DNA from: Tritrichomonas musculus
Lineage: Eukaryota > Parabasalia > Tritrichomonadida > Tritrichomonadidae
Length of the DNA: 64,000 nucleotides
Direction: 5' to 3'
Assembly (NCBI GenBank): GCA_039105265.1
Contig: JAPFFF010000008.1
Location: forward strand, 496,001-560,000
A model generated the notes under the pieces. That model did no database searches, had not been told where the DNA came from, and saw nothing but the letters and a program-made list of their open reading frames with translations. Positions 20,798-31,308 of the stretch are shown here, piece by piece. Positions within the stretch are counted from its first letter, which is position 1, and every line of letters begins with the position of its first letter. A program made the position numbers and the translations under genes.

Positions 20798-22882
20798 TCA
20801 AAGAGAGAGGAATTTTTTGATATGATCAATGTCATTTTCAACATCATCAACCAACTTGAATTTATTTTTTTTAATAAATTCGACGATCTCTTTGAACGAT
20901 GGACGATCATCTGGCGAACAAGACCAGCAACGATTGATGAGATCCTTTGATATTTTATTAATGCTACTTGGAATCAGTGCCTTCTTTCCAGTCACTTGTT
21001 CTGCGAAGCTTATTTTTGGCATTTTTCCACCAGTTAGAATGAAGTAGATTACGACACCGAAAGAGTAAACGTCAACTTTGTTATTGTAGTGTTTATTTTC
21101 ATTCAAAAGTTCAGGTGCCATGAATTTCAATGTTCCAATTCCTGTTGTTTTTGATTGATTCTGGCCGTCAATGTCATCAAAACAAGAGACTCCAAAGTCA
21201 CTCAAACGAACATGACCTTCTTCATCGATTAGAATATTTTCAGGCTTCAAATCTCTGTGGATCAAACTAGCTGCATGCACCGATTCCATTGCTGAGCTAA
21301 TTTCGTAAATTGCACAAACACGTTGAAAAGGTTCCATTTTAGAAACAGCATCGTTCAAGTTGCTTGGACAAAATTGAAGCAAAATCGAAGGAGGATGTGT
21401 TTCATCTCCATAGCAAAAGCCGTAAGCCATCACGATGTTTGGATGGTGCAAAGAACAGAGAATTTCATACTCTTGGAATAAACGTTTCATTTGATTGAAT
21501 GTATTCGTGTTGTCACCACTCTTATTGGACCCAATGAGAAGAACTTTGAGTACATTGTAAGAAGGACGAGAGACTTTGAAAACTTCACATTGTGCACCAC
21601 GACCAAGTGTTTCAACTACACTCATTGCATTAACTGCATCTTGGTCAAGAAGTTTAAAACTACATTTCGAAATGTTGTCAGAAGATTTTTGTTTCTCAAG
21701 ATCTTGAATTTTCTTACGAAGACGCGAATTTTCTGCCTTTAAATCTTCAATCTCTTTATTAGCTTTTTGAATTAAACTCATCTCACTTGAAACTTTTTGA
21801 GTTGATTCTTGTTTAATAGATTTTTTGTTGATTCGACGATTTGGACTCATCAAAGGATCAGCTCCAATGAAAACAGAAGATGAACCTTCACCTGCAACAC
21901 AAAAAGTGGCACCTTTTGTAATTTCAGTTTCAATTGGTATAAAAATTGGTTCTTGACTTTTTTCTTTGCCAAGCAACTGCCCACGAATGTTATTTCCGCA
22001 TGCTAGGATCTTTCCGCTATCGGTTTGGAAAAGAGAAAAATCACTACCAGCATAAACGGCTGTAATTCTATATTTACAAAAGGGCGAAATCTCAAAGAAT
22101 GTTCTTATAATTCCTAAATTATTTGTAATAGTTTGTTGGCCTTTGCTATTACTTCCGCATCCGAAGATTCGTCAATCTTCACTCAATGCTAAGCAGTGCT
22201 CGTAAATTGCAGAAATATCTATGATTTTAGCACCTTTAAAATCAGCAGCTTCGCCAAAGTTACAGTCAGAACCTACTGGAAATACTCGGCCACTTGAACT
22301 GAGTACAAAAAAATTAATAAAATTAGTACCACATGCAACACTGAGGGCTTCTTCATTGTCAGGGAGAGCTGTTTCTTTAAAAATCGATGAATAATTCTTC
22401 GTTAATTTTGGCATGAAAACCACGGATCCTTTATCATCAATGGCGGCTGCAGTATATAATCCACCAAAAAGTGCAACTGGATTTGCAGAGTCAGGAATTT
22501 CAATAAAAAATGGATTTGTGTTATTTAGGGAATCAGATGAGAAAATAATGCTTCTTTTATTGCTGCCACTTGTAGATGAAACTAAGTAAAGCGTGTAATG
22601 TTCACCGCATAAAGCAGAAATAGGACGATATGTACAACCAATTTCATCTTTAATATCAAATTTGGTGAATTGGGTGAATTTTTGTTTAGGAAGTGAACAG
22701 AAGATTAACCCTTTTCTGTTATCACCTGCGGCAAGTACTGCTCCGTCCTTTGTAATTGCAACTGTTTGATAATAAGCTGATGAGTAGGAAGAGATAGATG
22801 AAGCATCAAGACTCGAAATTGCAGGTGGGTTGGTAGGTTTTCCACCAAATTGAGAATTATCAACGCCGCAAAATTTAATCAT
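20798..22882 (-). CDS. RCC1-repeat/TKL protein kinase fusion with one in-frame TGA
   Basis: One reading frame covers 694 codons from ATG at 22880-22882, broken only by TGA at 22172-22174. Before it, 236 residues carry RCC1-type blade motifs (VLAAGDNRKG, VFPVGSDCNFGE). After it the frame resumes at once with RIFGCGSNSKGQQ and ILACGNNIRGQLLGKE, two more blades. Then come a coiled coil (KANKEIEDLKAENSRLRKKIQDLE) and a complete TKL-like kinase: loop GRGAQCEVFKV, lysine in VLKVLL, IHRDLKPENILI, LSDFGVSC, FMAPELL. The TGA replaces what is normally the Gly of the SEDGRxFxxG blade motif (GGA to TGA, one base). The kinase moiety could not be made at normal levels unless the stop is read through or translation restarts. 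A recent pseudogene allele or assembly error is likeliest, because everything else is intact. Related RCC1-kinase fusions are known in this lineage. Confidence 0.8.
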
Positions 22883-23589
22883 ATATAGAAATTATTAGAT
22901 ATGAAATAGGAAAATAAAATTCTAGAGGGTGGTCATCCAATTGAATACTCATAAAATCTTATAAAATTTTAATATATTATTCATTTATCTTTGTCTATAT
23001 TGAATAAGATCACGAATTTTTAAAATAATTAAATATAACATTTAATTAATAAAAACAAAATTAAGAAATATTTATATTTTAAAAGCTTCGAAATATTTGC
23101 TGATTTTTAAAAAATGCATATTTTAAATTATTTTATTGATCGATAAGTCATTTGTAATGTCCTAATGATAAGTATCCATAATAAATTGTTTGATAATAAT
23201 AAGCTTTTACAGGTATAGTAAGCAATAACACATCTCCCACTTTGATTTTAGCTTTGATACCTCGTATTTTTTCCCCTATGTTACGTAAGCATTAGTCTGA
23301 AAAAAGCATATCTTTGAATCTTTGGTATTATTTTTGAAAATGTCAACATGTTTAAGGCAAGATTATACCAAACAAACATATTATATAGTAACTTCGTCCT
23401 CCTGTACAATAATCTTGTCTAAAATTTTGATATAATATTAAAAAAAAAACTTGATTATTTTCCAAGATCATTAAAATTGTCATAAGATTATTATTTAAAT
23501 CTCCCATTTATATCCAGACGCGTTGTATTGTTTTGATTTTATTTATTTTTTGTGCCCTTTTCTCTCTGATAAGATCAGATTTTAATTTA
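22883..23589. other. AT-rich spacer
   Basis: No gene is recognised. The minus-strand RCC1-kinase promoter should lie at its left end. Coding-like, less AT-rich sequence starts near 23600. Confidence 0.4.
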
Positions 23590-24087
23590 TATATAAAAAA
23601 AAAAATCAATAGTAAAGAGCGAGTGAATGACAAGACAATTCTTCTCGAAGCTGAATCGTTGATAAACAATCATATTGAAGCGATCTCGCGAATTTCGATA
23701 TTTTGCCAGGACTGAGTCAGAAGGGCAACTTGCATCTTCCTGTTTTCAGCACGATGAAGATTTGATTATCATACACGAGCTCATCCCGAAGTACATCAAG
23801 ATCCACTCGCCCGAGAAGAGAAAGCTGATCACATTCATCAGGTGCCGCGGCCAAGAATACAGGTTTATCATGAAGGGCAAGGAAAACTTGCGAACAGAGC
23901 AGCGAGTGATGCTCTTCCACAAGCTCATGAACCAGCACTTGAACAACCAAATGGTCACGTACTCGATTGTCCCAATCACGACAGACCATGGCCTGTTTCA
24001 GCAAGAATCTTCTGGTCTGAACAACTTCATCACTTAATACAGAAGAAAAGCGCCACCTTTGCAGAGTCCCTCACTTGAGTCCGAATT
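23590..24087 (+). pseudogene. PIKK-type kinase domain fragment
   Basis: The frame at 23675-24037 reads DEDLIIIHELIPKYIKIHS, then EKRKLITFIRCRGQEYRFIMKGKENLRTEQRVM and YSIVPITTDHGL. This matches the N-lobe of PI3K-related kinases (TOR/ATM/SMG1 class): the SKQRPRKL.. block, Y.FLLKGHEDLRQDERVMQ with the ATP lysine, and YSVIPLS...GLI. Shortly after, the similarity jumps to another frame (ARIFWSEQLHHLIQKKSATF). The catalytic loop and activation segment are absent, so it is a broken fragment. Upstream (23615-23740) similarity continues into a region also found at 30880-31110. G+C is near 50%, far above the surroundings, consistent with origin from a well-expressed host gene. Confidence 0.7.
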
Positions 24088-24145
24088 GATCGTATGTTTT
24101 GTACAATGTCTGAAATTTGCATGTATTAATGTATCTATATCTTGT

Positions 24146-24564
24146 TTAGGCCCAGGCGCTCAAGTAAAAAAATTGTGGTTGAACTAATTTGAAAAACATT
24201 CAATTTTTGAATGGTGCCTTGAGACATATTTTTTTTTTTTTTTTTTATGTCAGAACAGATATTTCAAAAGCATCAATTAAATACCTGTTAAAAATGTTTT
24301 ATTTTTATGCAATTTAATACTTGTTGTATATTTTATAAGTTATACCATGATTTTGAAATGCTTTTGTAGTTTTATTATGTAATTTGTTATTCGATCATCA
24401 GAAAATCAATTATTTAATAAGAATTTATTAATTAGTTATCAAATAAGGTACATATATATAATATTGGGCAAATAACAGGTTTTTAAAAGTAAATTGCTAT
24501 TTAGATTCAAAAATATCCTGAACGATAAAAATTTACCAATTAAACATGCAATTTAAATTATAAT
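24146..24564 (+). repeat. Dispersed repeat, copy 2
   Basis: Same family and orientation as 19757-20216, beginning around GTAAAAAAATTGTGG and ending near the CATGCAATTTAAATTATAAT block. It lies directly downstream of the PIKK fragment. It lacks about 30 bp present in copy 1 near CAGCTTGAAAACTTG. Confidence 0.7.
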
Positions 24565-24728
24565 GCAAATATATGTTACCGAAACTTTTCATCTTGAATT
24601 TAATTTTTTCTTTTATAAAAAAAAAAAAAAAAAGACAAAATTTTATTTTTTCTCTCAAAAAAAGCTGTCATTTTTTTTTTGAATGATTGATTCTCAAAAG
24701 TAAAAATAAAAAAAATAATCATTTCATT

Positions 24729-25484
24729 ATGATATTTGAAGCAGAATTTTATCAAATTCTTGGACTCAAATCAAATGCAACCGAAAGCGAAATAAAGCAA
24801 GCATTTAAAAAAAAGGCGATGGAGCTTCATCCTGATAAAAATCGAAATGATCCAAAAGCAACTGAAAAATTCCAACAATTAAATGAAGCTTATGAAACAT
24901 TAAAAGATCCAATAAAACGGAAAGAGTACGACTTATCTCATCAGCCCAAAAAACAAGCAAAGAGCACAAATTCATCAACAACTTTTGAAGATCTAATTCG
25001 TGATCTTTTTGGATTTTCAAAAGGATCATCATTCAAACAAAACAATTCAAGCAATTATCAGAGTAGATCAACGTTTAATCAAAATCGATCATCAAGAAAT
25101 CATAACTTTTATGATGATGTTTTCGAAACTTTTGATGATTTAGATGACTCAGAAGATTTTGACAATTCATATGATGGCATATTTAATAAATGCAATCACA
25201 ATGATGGATTAGATACAATATTCATCGGAGGATTACCTCACCTTACAACTGAAAGAGATCTTTTAGAAGCTTTTTCTAGTTACAACCCATACAGAGTGAA
25301 AGTTGTCAATCAAAGCTTCTTGAAACCTCCATTTGGTTTTGTTCAATTTCATTCACCTCAGGCAATGAGAAAAGCTGTAAGAGAAAGACCAAATGTATTC
25401 ATAAATGGAAAAATTTGTCGCGCAAAGCCATCTCATACGAATTTATATGCAGGGTCTTCGAGAAAAAGAGGATTTTATTTTTAA
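24729..25484 (+). CDS. J-domain plus RRM protein, DNAJC17-like
   Basis: A complete 251-aa protein. The frame is open from 24687, but the ATG at 24729 ([11 protein letters not shown]) is the natural start; it puts the J domain at residues 4-68 and leaves TCATTTCATT immediately upstream as an initiator-like element. The J domain has the HPDKN motif between helices II and III and ends [11 protein letters not shown] Ser/Asn-rich linker with a Gly/Phe-poor acidic patch ([10 protein letters not shown]) follows. Residues about 158-240 form an [11 protein letters not shown] (RNP2) and FGFVQFHS (RNP1). J domain followed by RRM is the layout of DNAJC17/Cwf23-type spliceosome co-chaperones, so an Hsp70 partner in splicing is the best guess. 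The family assignment rests on architecture. Confidence 0.85.
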   Translation: MIFEAEFYQILGLKSNATESEIKQAFKKKAMELHPDKNRNDPKATEKFQQLNEAYETLKDPIKRKEYDLSHQPKKQAKSTNSSTTFEDLIRDLFGFSKGSSFKQNNSSNYQSRSTFNQNRSSRNHNFYDDVFETFDDLDDSEDFDNSYDGIFNKCNHNDGLDTIFIGGLPHLTTERDLLEAFSSYNPYRVKVVNQSFLKPPFGFVQFHSPQAMRKAVRERPNVFINGKICRAKPSHTNLYAGSSRKRGFYF

Positions 25485-26055
25485 CTATTTTGTTAAAGAA
25501 AACATTTGTTCGATTTTTAATTACAATATTTTTTATTTTCTTTTTCTGAACAAATAAGTATGGTGATGCCTTTAAATAATCACTTTTTCCTTCATGATTT
25601 TAATTCATCAAATTCATTTGAGCATTCTGTGTTTTTGATTAATAGTTATGATTGATATTTGCGATAACAAAGAAATTATTTGGTAAATTCACATTTGCTT
25701 TTAAATCAAATGAAATGTCTTGAAGTCTTGCACTTGATCTATTGAAAACACTTTCTAATGATACAAAATAATTTAATAATAATATATTTTCTTGTTTGGA
25801 TTTTTGAATTTATTGATAAATGTGTTCTAGTATCCAAACTTAAATGCTTTTCCCATTGGTTTTGATCATTTGAATAATTGTAAGTAATAAATTAAAATAA
25901 AGATCACATATAATCTAATTGAAATAAAGCTTTGTTCCATGCTTTTTTTTAGAACAATCAATGAAAATCATTACCTTACTATTAATTAGTAATATAACGT
26001 TTATTTTATTATAAATTTGCTATATCAATTAGAAAAAAAAAAAAAAAAAAAAAAG
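25485..26055. other. AT-rich spacer ending in poly(A)
   Basis: It separates two convergent genes. No further coding sequence is seen. A run of about 23 A at 26032-26054 abuts the inverted-duplication arm. Confidence 0.4.
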
Positions 26056-26786
26056 TTTTATTCACGAAGCATGAGAAAGAAAGTTATATAATGATATGAT
26101 AATGTTTGTGTTCTTTGGCGAAATTTCGCAGATCGTCAATGATATCTTGTGAAAAGCCATTGTTTGAAATATTTATCGATGAGAATCCTGCAAGACTCGT
26201 CCTTACGTCTTTTTTGATATGTTCAATGAAACGGATGCAATCTCCAATTCCTAATTTGTTGTTAGATAAATCCATGTCTACTGGTAAATATGCATCAAAA
26301 CTTTCCAAGATCATTATTCCTAGTTTCGGTGTCAGATCGCAATTATTGATTGAAAGTTTTGTATTCAAGCATTCGAGGTCTACAAACAGGTCAAATGAGT
26401 CATTGCTTATCTTGCATTTTGAGAAACAAAGCATTTCTGGATGACCTTCAGATGTTATTTTGTGAAGGTGTTCATATAAACTATAATCAACAGTAAATCC
26501 ACAAAGTGTCACTTTTTTATTATATAAGTAATTTAAATGGTCAGATAATTCTGCGAGTTCTTGAATATTTGTTGCAATTGGTTCATCGAGTTCCCATATA
26601 TTTAACATCTTAAATAATAAAATGAAATGATTTTAATTAATTTTCTCATTTGTCAATTAATATTGAAATAATTGATAATAAACAGAGCCATTTTCAGAGT
26701 AAAAATTTTTTATCAGAATTTTGTTAAACTTTTTGAGAAATACAATCAGTTTAATATTTTCATTATTTTTGATGATAAATATACAT
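26056..26786 (-). repeat. Left arm of 731-bp inverted duplication
   Basis: From TTTTATTCACGAAGCATGAG to GATGATAAATATACAT this arm is the reverse complement of 31309-32039 with very few differences and equal length. Each arm holds one 174-codon gene with its promoter region (about 180 bp) and a short 3' flank. The 4.5 kb between the arms contains the TKL-discoidin kinase gene. Confidence 0.9.
26084..26608 (-). CDS. Small LRR-like protein, copy A
   Basis: A 174-aa protein starting MLNIWELDEPIATNIQELAEL. Residues 70-160 show RNase-inhibitor-type LRR pattern: ILCFSKCKISNxSFDLF, LNTKLSINNCDLTPKLGIMILESF, MDLSNNKLGIGDCIRFIEH, SSINISNNGFSQDIIDDLRNF. There is no signal peptide or membrane segment. 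It differs from copy B (31487-32011) at three residues (M/I, D/A, S/N). By eye these are the only three nucleotide differences in the coding part, all of them replacing an amino acid. It may interact with other proteins through the LRR face; no role is known. Confidence 0.75.
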   Translation of the reverse strand: MLNIWELDEPIATNIQELAELSDHLNYLYNKKVTLCGFTVDYSLYEHLHKITSEGHPEMLCFSKCKISNDSFDLFVDLECLNTKLSINNCDLTPKLGIMILESFDAYLPVDMDLSNNKLGIGDCIRFIEHIKKDVRTSLAGFSSINISNNGFSQDIIDDLRNFAKEHKHYHIII

Positions 26787-28424
26787 TTAATGTCATATTA
26801 TAAAAGATAATTTGATTTTTATAAAGGTAATTACACTTTGATGTATATGATAATTTCCATGCATATTAAATTATAATTAATTACTTTATATTTAGCAAAT
26901 TATATCAAATAAATTTTAAAATTCTATCTAGGAATTTTCAAGATATTTTAATTTATAATTTTTGAGAGGTTTACAATTTGATTAAATATGATAAATAAGT
27001 TGATAAAAAATAAAATAAAATAATAACAGATAATAAATTAAAATTTCATTTTTCTTTTTATCTAAACCTTGTTTTTTTATTTGCATCTTCCATTTAAATT
27101 AAAATTGCATTATATTGATAATCACCCATTTATATTTATTTTAAAATTATAAATAATATACTACATTATATATATTATTTAAATTATGCATATATTCTTT
27201 TTGAAACCTTTTTATTAATGAAGAAAATATAGTTTATTTTGAATAGGAGGTGCAAATTAAAAAACAAGGTTTATATATAAATAGATAAAAAAATGTAAAA
27301 TATTCAATTTTGAGACATTGCACTTGGGAATTCAATTTTGAATCATTAAATAAACTCAATTAAATCTTTTTCATCTCTTATTCAAAATTGAAAGATTTTG
27401 CTTTTTTCTTTCAATTTTTTTTTTATTCGGTTTTGCCATTTTTATTTTTGGTTTCAAGAAAAAGCAGCCAGAGACAAAACTTTATATTTGTCATTAGAGT
27501 AGGCAACAAAAAGATCAAATGCATTCATCTGTAGTAGCTAAGCTAGCCAGGGAGGTTTAAGGTTTCCATTTTAAACTATTTGCATGATTTAATAAAAATT
27601 TTCATTTTTATTCAATTTTTTTTTACTAATATAAATTGAATACTTTTGATTTTTAAAAAAAATAATTTTCATCCCCCGATAGCTACTTTTTAATAAAAAC
27701 CTCAAATAATCATTCAAAATATTGAATAAAAATATTCAATTTTTTTTCGAAAAATTGAATAAGAGATGAAAACGATTTAATAGGGTTTATTCATGCTTTG
27801 AAATTTTGAAAGGTAAAAAAAACATTCAATTTTGATATAAATTCTTTTATTGACCTATAACAGCTTTTGTATTCACCATAAATTTTGTGTTCTTTATATC
27901 TCGAAAATTCCTAGATAAAAATTAAAATAATCTTTTTATTTATATGCAATTTATAAATATATATAAATATATCCAATTATAAAATAGTCTACAATATATT
28001 TTTTAAGAAAAATAGTTTTTTTTATTAAAATACAAATAAAATATAAATATATAGCTTCACAAAAGTTAATTATTTAATTTGCTTTATTTATTACAAGTGA
28101 ATTTATTTTATTAATATAATTTTAAAGTATCAAAACAAAAAAATAATAACTCCTCATATTTTCTCATATTTTTTTGAAAATTGGAAAATCAATTATTCAT
28201 AGGTATTATGCTTCAAAATTTTGTAATCAAATATGTCTCTAGGCAAATAATAATTTTATTATTTTTGAAGTAAAAATATTCCATATTCATCAACTTTTCT
28301 CAGAAAAAAAATTGAATTAAAAAGAGTGTAATTACCTTTATTTTTATTTTATTTTTATCTTTAAATCTTCGAAGATAATCATGTTTTAATTTCAGATATT
28401 TTTAGAGAAAACTTTACACTTTTA
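26787..28424. other. Long AT-rich spacer with foldback-like repeats
   Basis: No gene is visible over 1.6 kb. It contains imperfect inverted segments: around 27300-27400 and 27750-27850, both with CATCTCTTATTCAA or its complement, and CTAGGAATTTTC at about 26930 mirrored by GAAAATTCCTAG at about 27904. These look like overlapping remnants of foldback elements. The kinase promoter should lie at the right end. Confidence 0.45.
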
Positions 28425-30722
28425 ATGTCTTCTCTAAAGATAAGTAGCAGAACTAAAAAACGAAGCGAAGATTATCTAATTGACTTAAATGATTATAATA
28501 TAGTCCGAAATATTAACCGAGGAGGTTTCGGTGTGATTAATTTAGTTCGAAACAAAAAAACAGGTAAAGAATATGCATCTAAAACAAATCTTATTCAAAA
28601 CAAATCACAAAACAAGCTTTTTGTATCACGTGAAGTTCGTATTTTGATTCAAATACAACACACAACAATTATTCAATTTCGAGGATTTTCATATGTTGAC
28701 TTTCATGGGGATAAAAACATAACAATACTGATGGATTACATGAAGGAAGGATCCCTAGCAAGTTTAATAGAAAAAGAACTCAAAAGTCTTTGCCCATCTA
28801 AATACGATAATACGAAGCGTCAAATCATCCTTGTTGGCATTGCCCGAGGTATGATGCTCCTCCATAACAAACACATTATCCACCGCGATCTTAAGCCAGA
28901 GAACATTCTCCTTGATTCTGATTTCCATCCTCGCATTACAGATTTTGGACTGTCAAAATTTTTTGACCCCCACCACTCCATGAACCAGTCGATGACAGAT
29001 TCGGGTACAGCAGCTTACATGGCGCCAGAAGTGATCAGCAGCGACCATTTCAACACAAAGGCAGACGTTTACGCATTCGGAATTCTGATGTACGAAGTGA
29101 TTGGCGGCAAACGCGCGTACGACGACCTTCTTAAAGGGAAGAAAAGGCTGAATGAATTCCAGCTGAAGCAGAAAATATTGAAAGGGCTTCGTCCGAAGAT
29201 TGACTTTCCGATGAAGAAAGGTCTGCAGCGAATGATTGAAAAGTGCTGGTCAGAAGATCCAAAAGAACGGCCAACATTTGATGAACTATTCAAAAAGTTG
29301 AGTCTGTCCAACGAAGACTACTTCCTTGAATTCGAAGGGAACTATGAAGAACCGAAAATCATTCCAGAAGATGAAGATGATGATGAAGAAATTGAAGAAG
29401 AACAACTTGGAGTGAGCAAGAGGTACTGCCTCGAAGGCGTCGACATAGGCGAAGTTCTCGACTACGTTGACGAGATCAAAGAGGAAACAACAAAAACAGC
29501 AGCAAGCAGAGAGAACGAAGAACTTAGACAGCAAATCGAGATAATGAATCAGACAATCAAAGAAAAGACAGATGAAGTTTCGTCATTAAAGACTGATCTC
29601 GCAAATGTGAGGAAGGAAATGTCGGCTCTTGAAGAAAGACTCGCTGGCAGGTCGTCTGATGGAACATCAAACACGAAGTCGATGGAAAAGACAATCAAAG
29701 ATCAAGAAGTCAAAATTTCGTCGCTCATGACAGAACTCGAAACAGTGAAAAAACAGAAAGACGCGCAAATTTTGTCTCTTCAGCAACGACTTGGAAGGTT
29801 CTTCTCAGTTGAAATGAGCAAGGAAGGGCCAGGAATTCTTGCTCAGTTGAAGGACAAACAGAAGAATCCTTTCAACAGACTTTTCATTGCATCGCAGTCA
29901 TCGAGTGACATCTACACACTCCTCGTTCCAGACGCAAAGGATGACTTCTGCACGTCGAGCGATGGACACTTCTTCATTGAGTTTGAACTTGAGACAGAAG
30001 TCGTAATCAGCGGTGTCAAAGTGTTTTCTGCTGATGGAAGATTTCCGAAGTCATTTGACATTGCAGTTCAAGGAGAAACAGTGAAGTCTGTGAAAGAAGC
30101 AACTGAACTGAATGGCGAATACAAAGACATGACAGTCAGCTTCACACCAACTCGAGGAAGAAAAGTTCGATTCACTCAAACTGGTCCAAATTGGGACAAA
30201 AACTCAAACTTTTTGTGGATCAAAGGAATTGAACTTTTATCAACAGAATCGAAGTATTCAAAAGGTGTCTTTGCAACTCTTGTTGAAGAGAGTGAAAATA
30301 AAGACCCTCACAAGTGTCCTGTCATCATTTCTGCCCTGCATTTCGACCTCAACAGTTTCCACTCACTCAATTCAAAATACAATACTTGGACTTATGGAAA
30401 TGAAAATTCGTGGTTTCAAGTTGAATTGACAAAAGGAACAGTTATTCTTAACGGCTTCAGACTCAAGAGGTATGGATCGGGAATGTTGAGGAGCTACAAA
30501 TTAATTTGCACTGATGATCCTTCTAAGCCAGAATCGTCATGGACAAAACTGATCGAAATTAATGAGAAAACAAAAGATGAACATGAAAAACTTGACATTT
30601 ATGAATTTCCTCACCCAAGTCCGCCAACAAGATTTGTGAGACTCGTTATGACAGGAAAAGACTGGAATGATAGCTTGAATTTAAGATTTTTCCACTTTGA
30701 TTTATTTGGAAGTTACTTTTAA
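28425..30722 (+). CDS. TKL protein kinase with coiled coil and C-terminal discoidin-like domains
   Basis: A complete 765-aa protein. The kinase domain spans about 24-300: loop INRGGFGVINLV, lysine K53 in YASKT, IIHRDLKPENILL with D155, DFGLSK with D173, MAPEV, and a C-lobe ending RPTFDELFKKL. An acidic stretch (DEDDDEEIEEEQ) and a coiled coil at about 365-455 follow. The last ~300 residues look like two discoidin/F5-8-C-like domains: HFFIEFELETEVVISGVKVFSADGRFPKSFDI to KVRFTQTGPNW, and NSWFQVELTKGTVILNGFRLKRYG to RFVRLVMTGKDW. All key catalytic residues are present, so it should be active. The coiled coil suggests dimerisation; the ligand of the C-terminal domains is unknown. Base composition changes near 28840 from AT-rich to distinctly GC-richer codon use for the rest of the gene. 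It lies between the inverted arms. Confidence 0.92.
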   Translation: MSSLKISSRTKKRSEDYLIDLNDYNIVRNINRGGFGVINLVRNKKTGKEYASKTNLIQNKSQNKLFVSREVRILIQIQHTTIIQFRGFSYVDFHGDKNITILMDYMKEGSLASLIEKELKSLCPSKYDNTKRQIILVGIARGMMLLHNKHIIHRDLKPENILLDSDFHPRITDFGLSKFFDPHHSMNQSMTDSGTAAYMAPEVISSDHFNTKADVYAFGILMYEVIGGKRAYDDLLKGKKRLNEFQLKQKILKGLRPKIDFPMKKGLQRMIEKCWSEDPKERPTFDELFKKLSLSNEDYFLEFEGNYEEPKIIPEDEDDDEEIEEEQLGVSKRYCLEGVDIGEVLDYVDEIKEETTKTAASRENEELRQQIEIMNQTIKEKTDEVSSLKTDLANVRKEMSALEERLAGRSSDGTSNTKSMEKTIKDQEVKISSLMTELETVKKQKDAQILSLQQRLGRFFSVEMSKEGPGILAQLKDKQKNPFNRLFIASQSSSDIYTLLVPDAKDDFCTSSDGHFFIEFELETEVVISGVKVFSADGRFPKSFDIAVQGETVKSVKEATELNGEYKDMTVSFTPTRGRKVRFTQTGPNWDKNSNFLWIKGIELLSTESKYSKGVFATLVEESENKDPHKCPVIISALHFDLNSFHSLNSKYNTWTYGNENSWFQVELTKGTVILNGFRLKRYGSGMLRSYKLICTDDPSKPESSWTKLIEINEKTKDEHEKLDIYEFPHPSPPTRFVRLVMTGKDWNDSLNLRFFHFDLFGSYF

Positions 30723-30879
30723 TAAACCTTTTTTTTTTTATTATTAAAGAATTTGTGATTTTTCTTTCTTTTTTAATTACTTTTAGAGAAATAATATATT
30801 TTGATTGGCATTGGTTCCATTGATGAGAAGCAAATGAAAAAACTTTATTTTTTTTTTTTTTGATCAATATTTTACAACA

Positions 30880-31110
30880 AGACAGGAAGATGCAAGCTGC
30901 CTTTCTGACTTAGTCTTGGAGAAAGAGCTAACAATGTTGTTTCTCTTACATTTGATGGTATCTGCGAGATCACTTCAATCTATTTGTTTGTCCACGATTC
31001 AGCTTCGAGAAAAATTGTCTTGAAATTCACTCGCTTTTTGAGGTTTGTCAAACAGCAGAGATCAAATGCTTTCTAAAGGCTGGCGCAAATCAAAAACTTT
31101 CTGCCAATCT
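30880..31110 (-). pseudogene. Second relic of the PIKK-type pseudogene
   Basis: On the minus strand this stretch contains blocks matching 23600-23750: GCGAGTGAAT, CAAGACAATT, TCTCGAAGCTGAATCG, AGACTAAGTCAGAAAGGCAG and CTTGCATCTTCCTGT. It is shorter, with several indels, and lacks the kinase N-lobe part. The two copies are in opposite orientation. It lies between the kinase gene and the right inverted arm. Confidence 0.65.
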
Positions 31111-31308
31111 TCGATGCTGTTCGATTTTAAACGCTTAAAACTAAATAAAAGGAGAAATTCAAATCCTCTTCCATACTTGGGACAATATTTGTTTTTTGAC
31201 ATTGTCAATAATAATTGAAATCACAAGGTTTATTCAATTCATGAAAGAAATATTGAGCTGAATTTGATTACTTCTTATGAGTACGTCTTTCTAGATTCAC
31301 CAAATTTG

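Noticed and set aside
23717-24078. ORFs on the opposite strand and other frames of the PIKK relic
   Set aside because: Open only because of locally high G+C; similarity exists on the plus strand alone.
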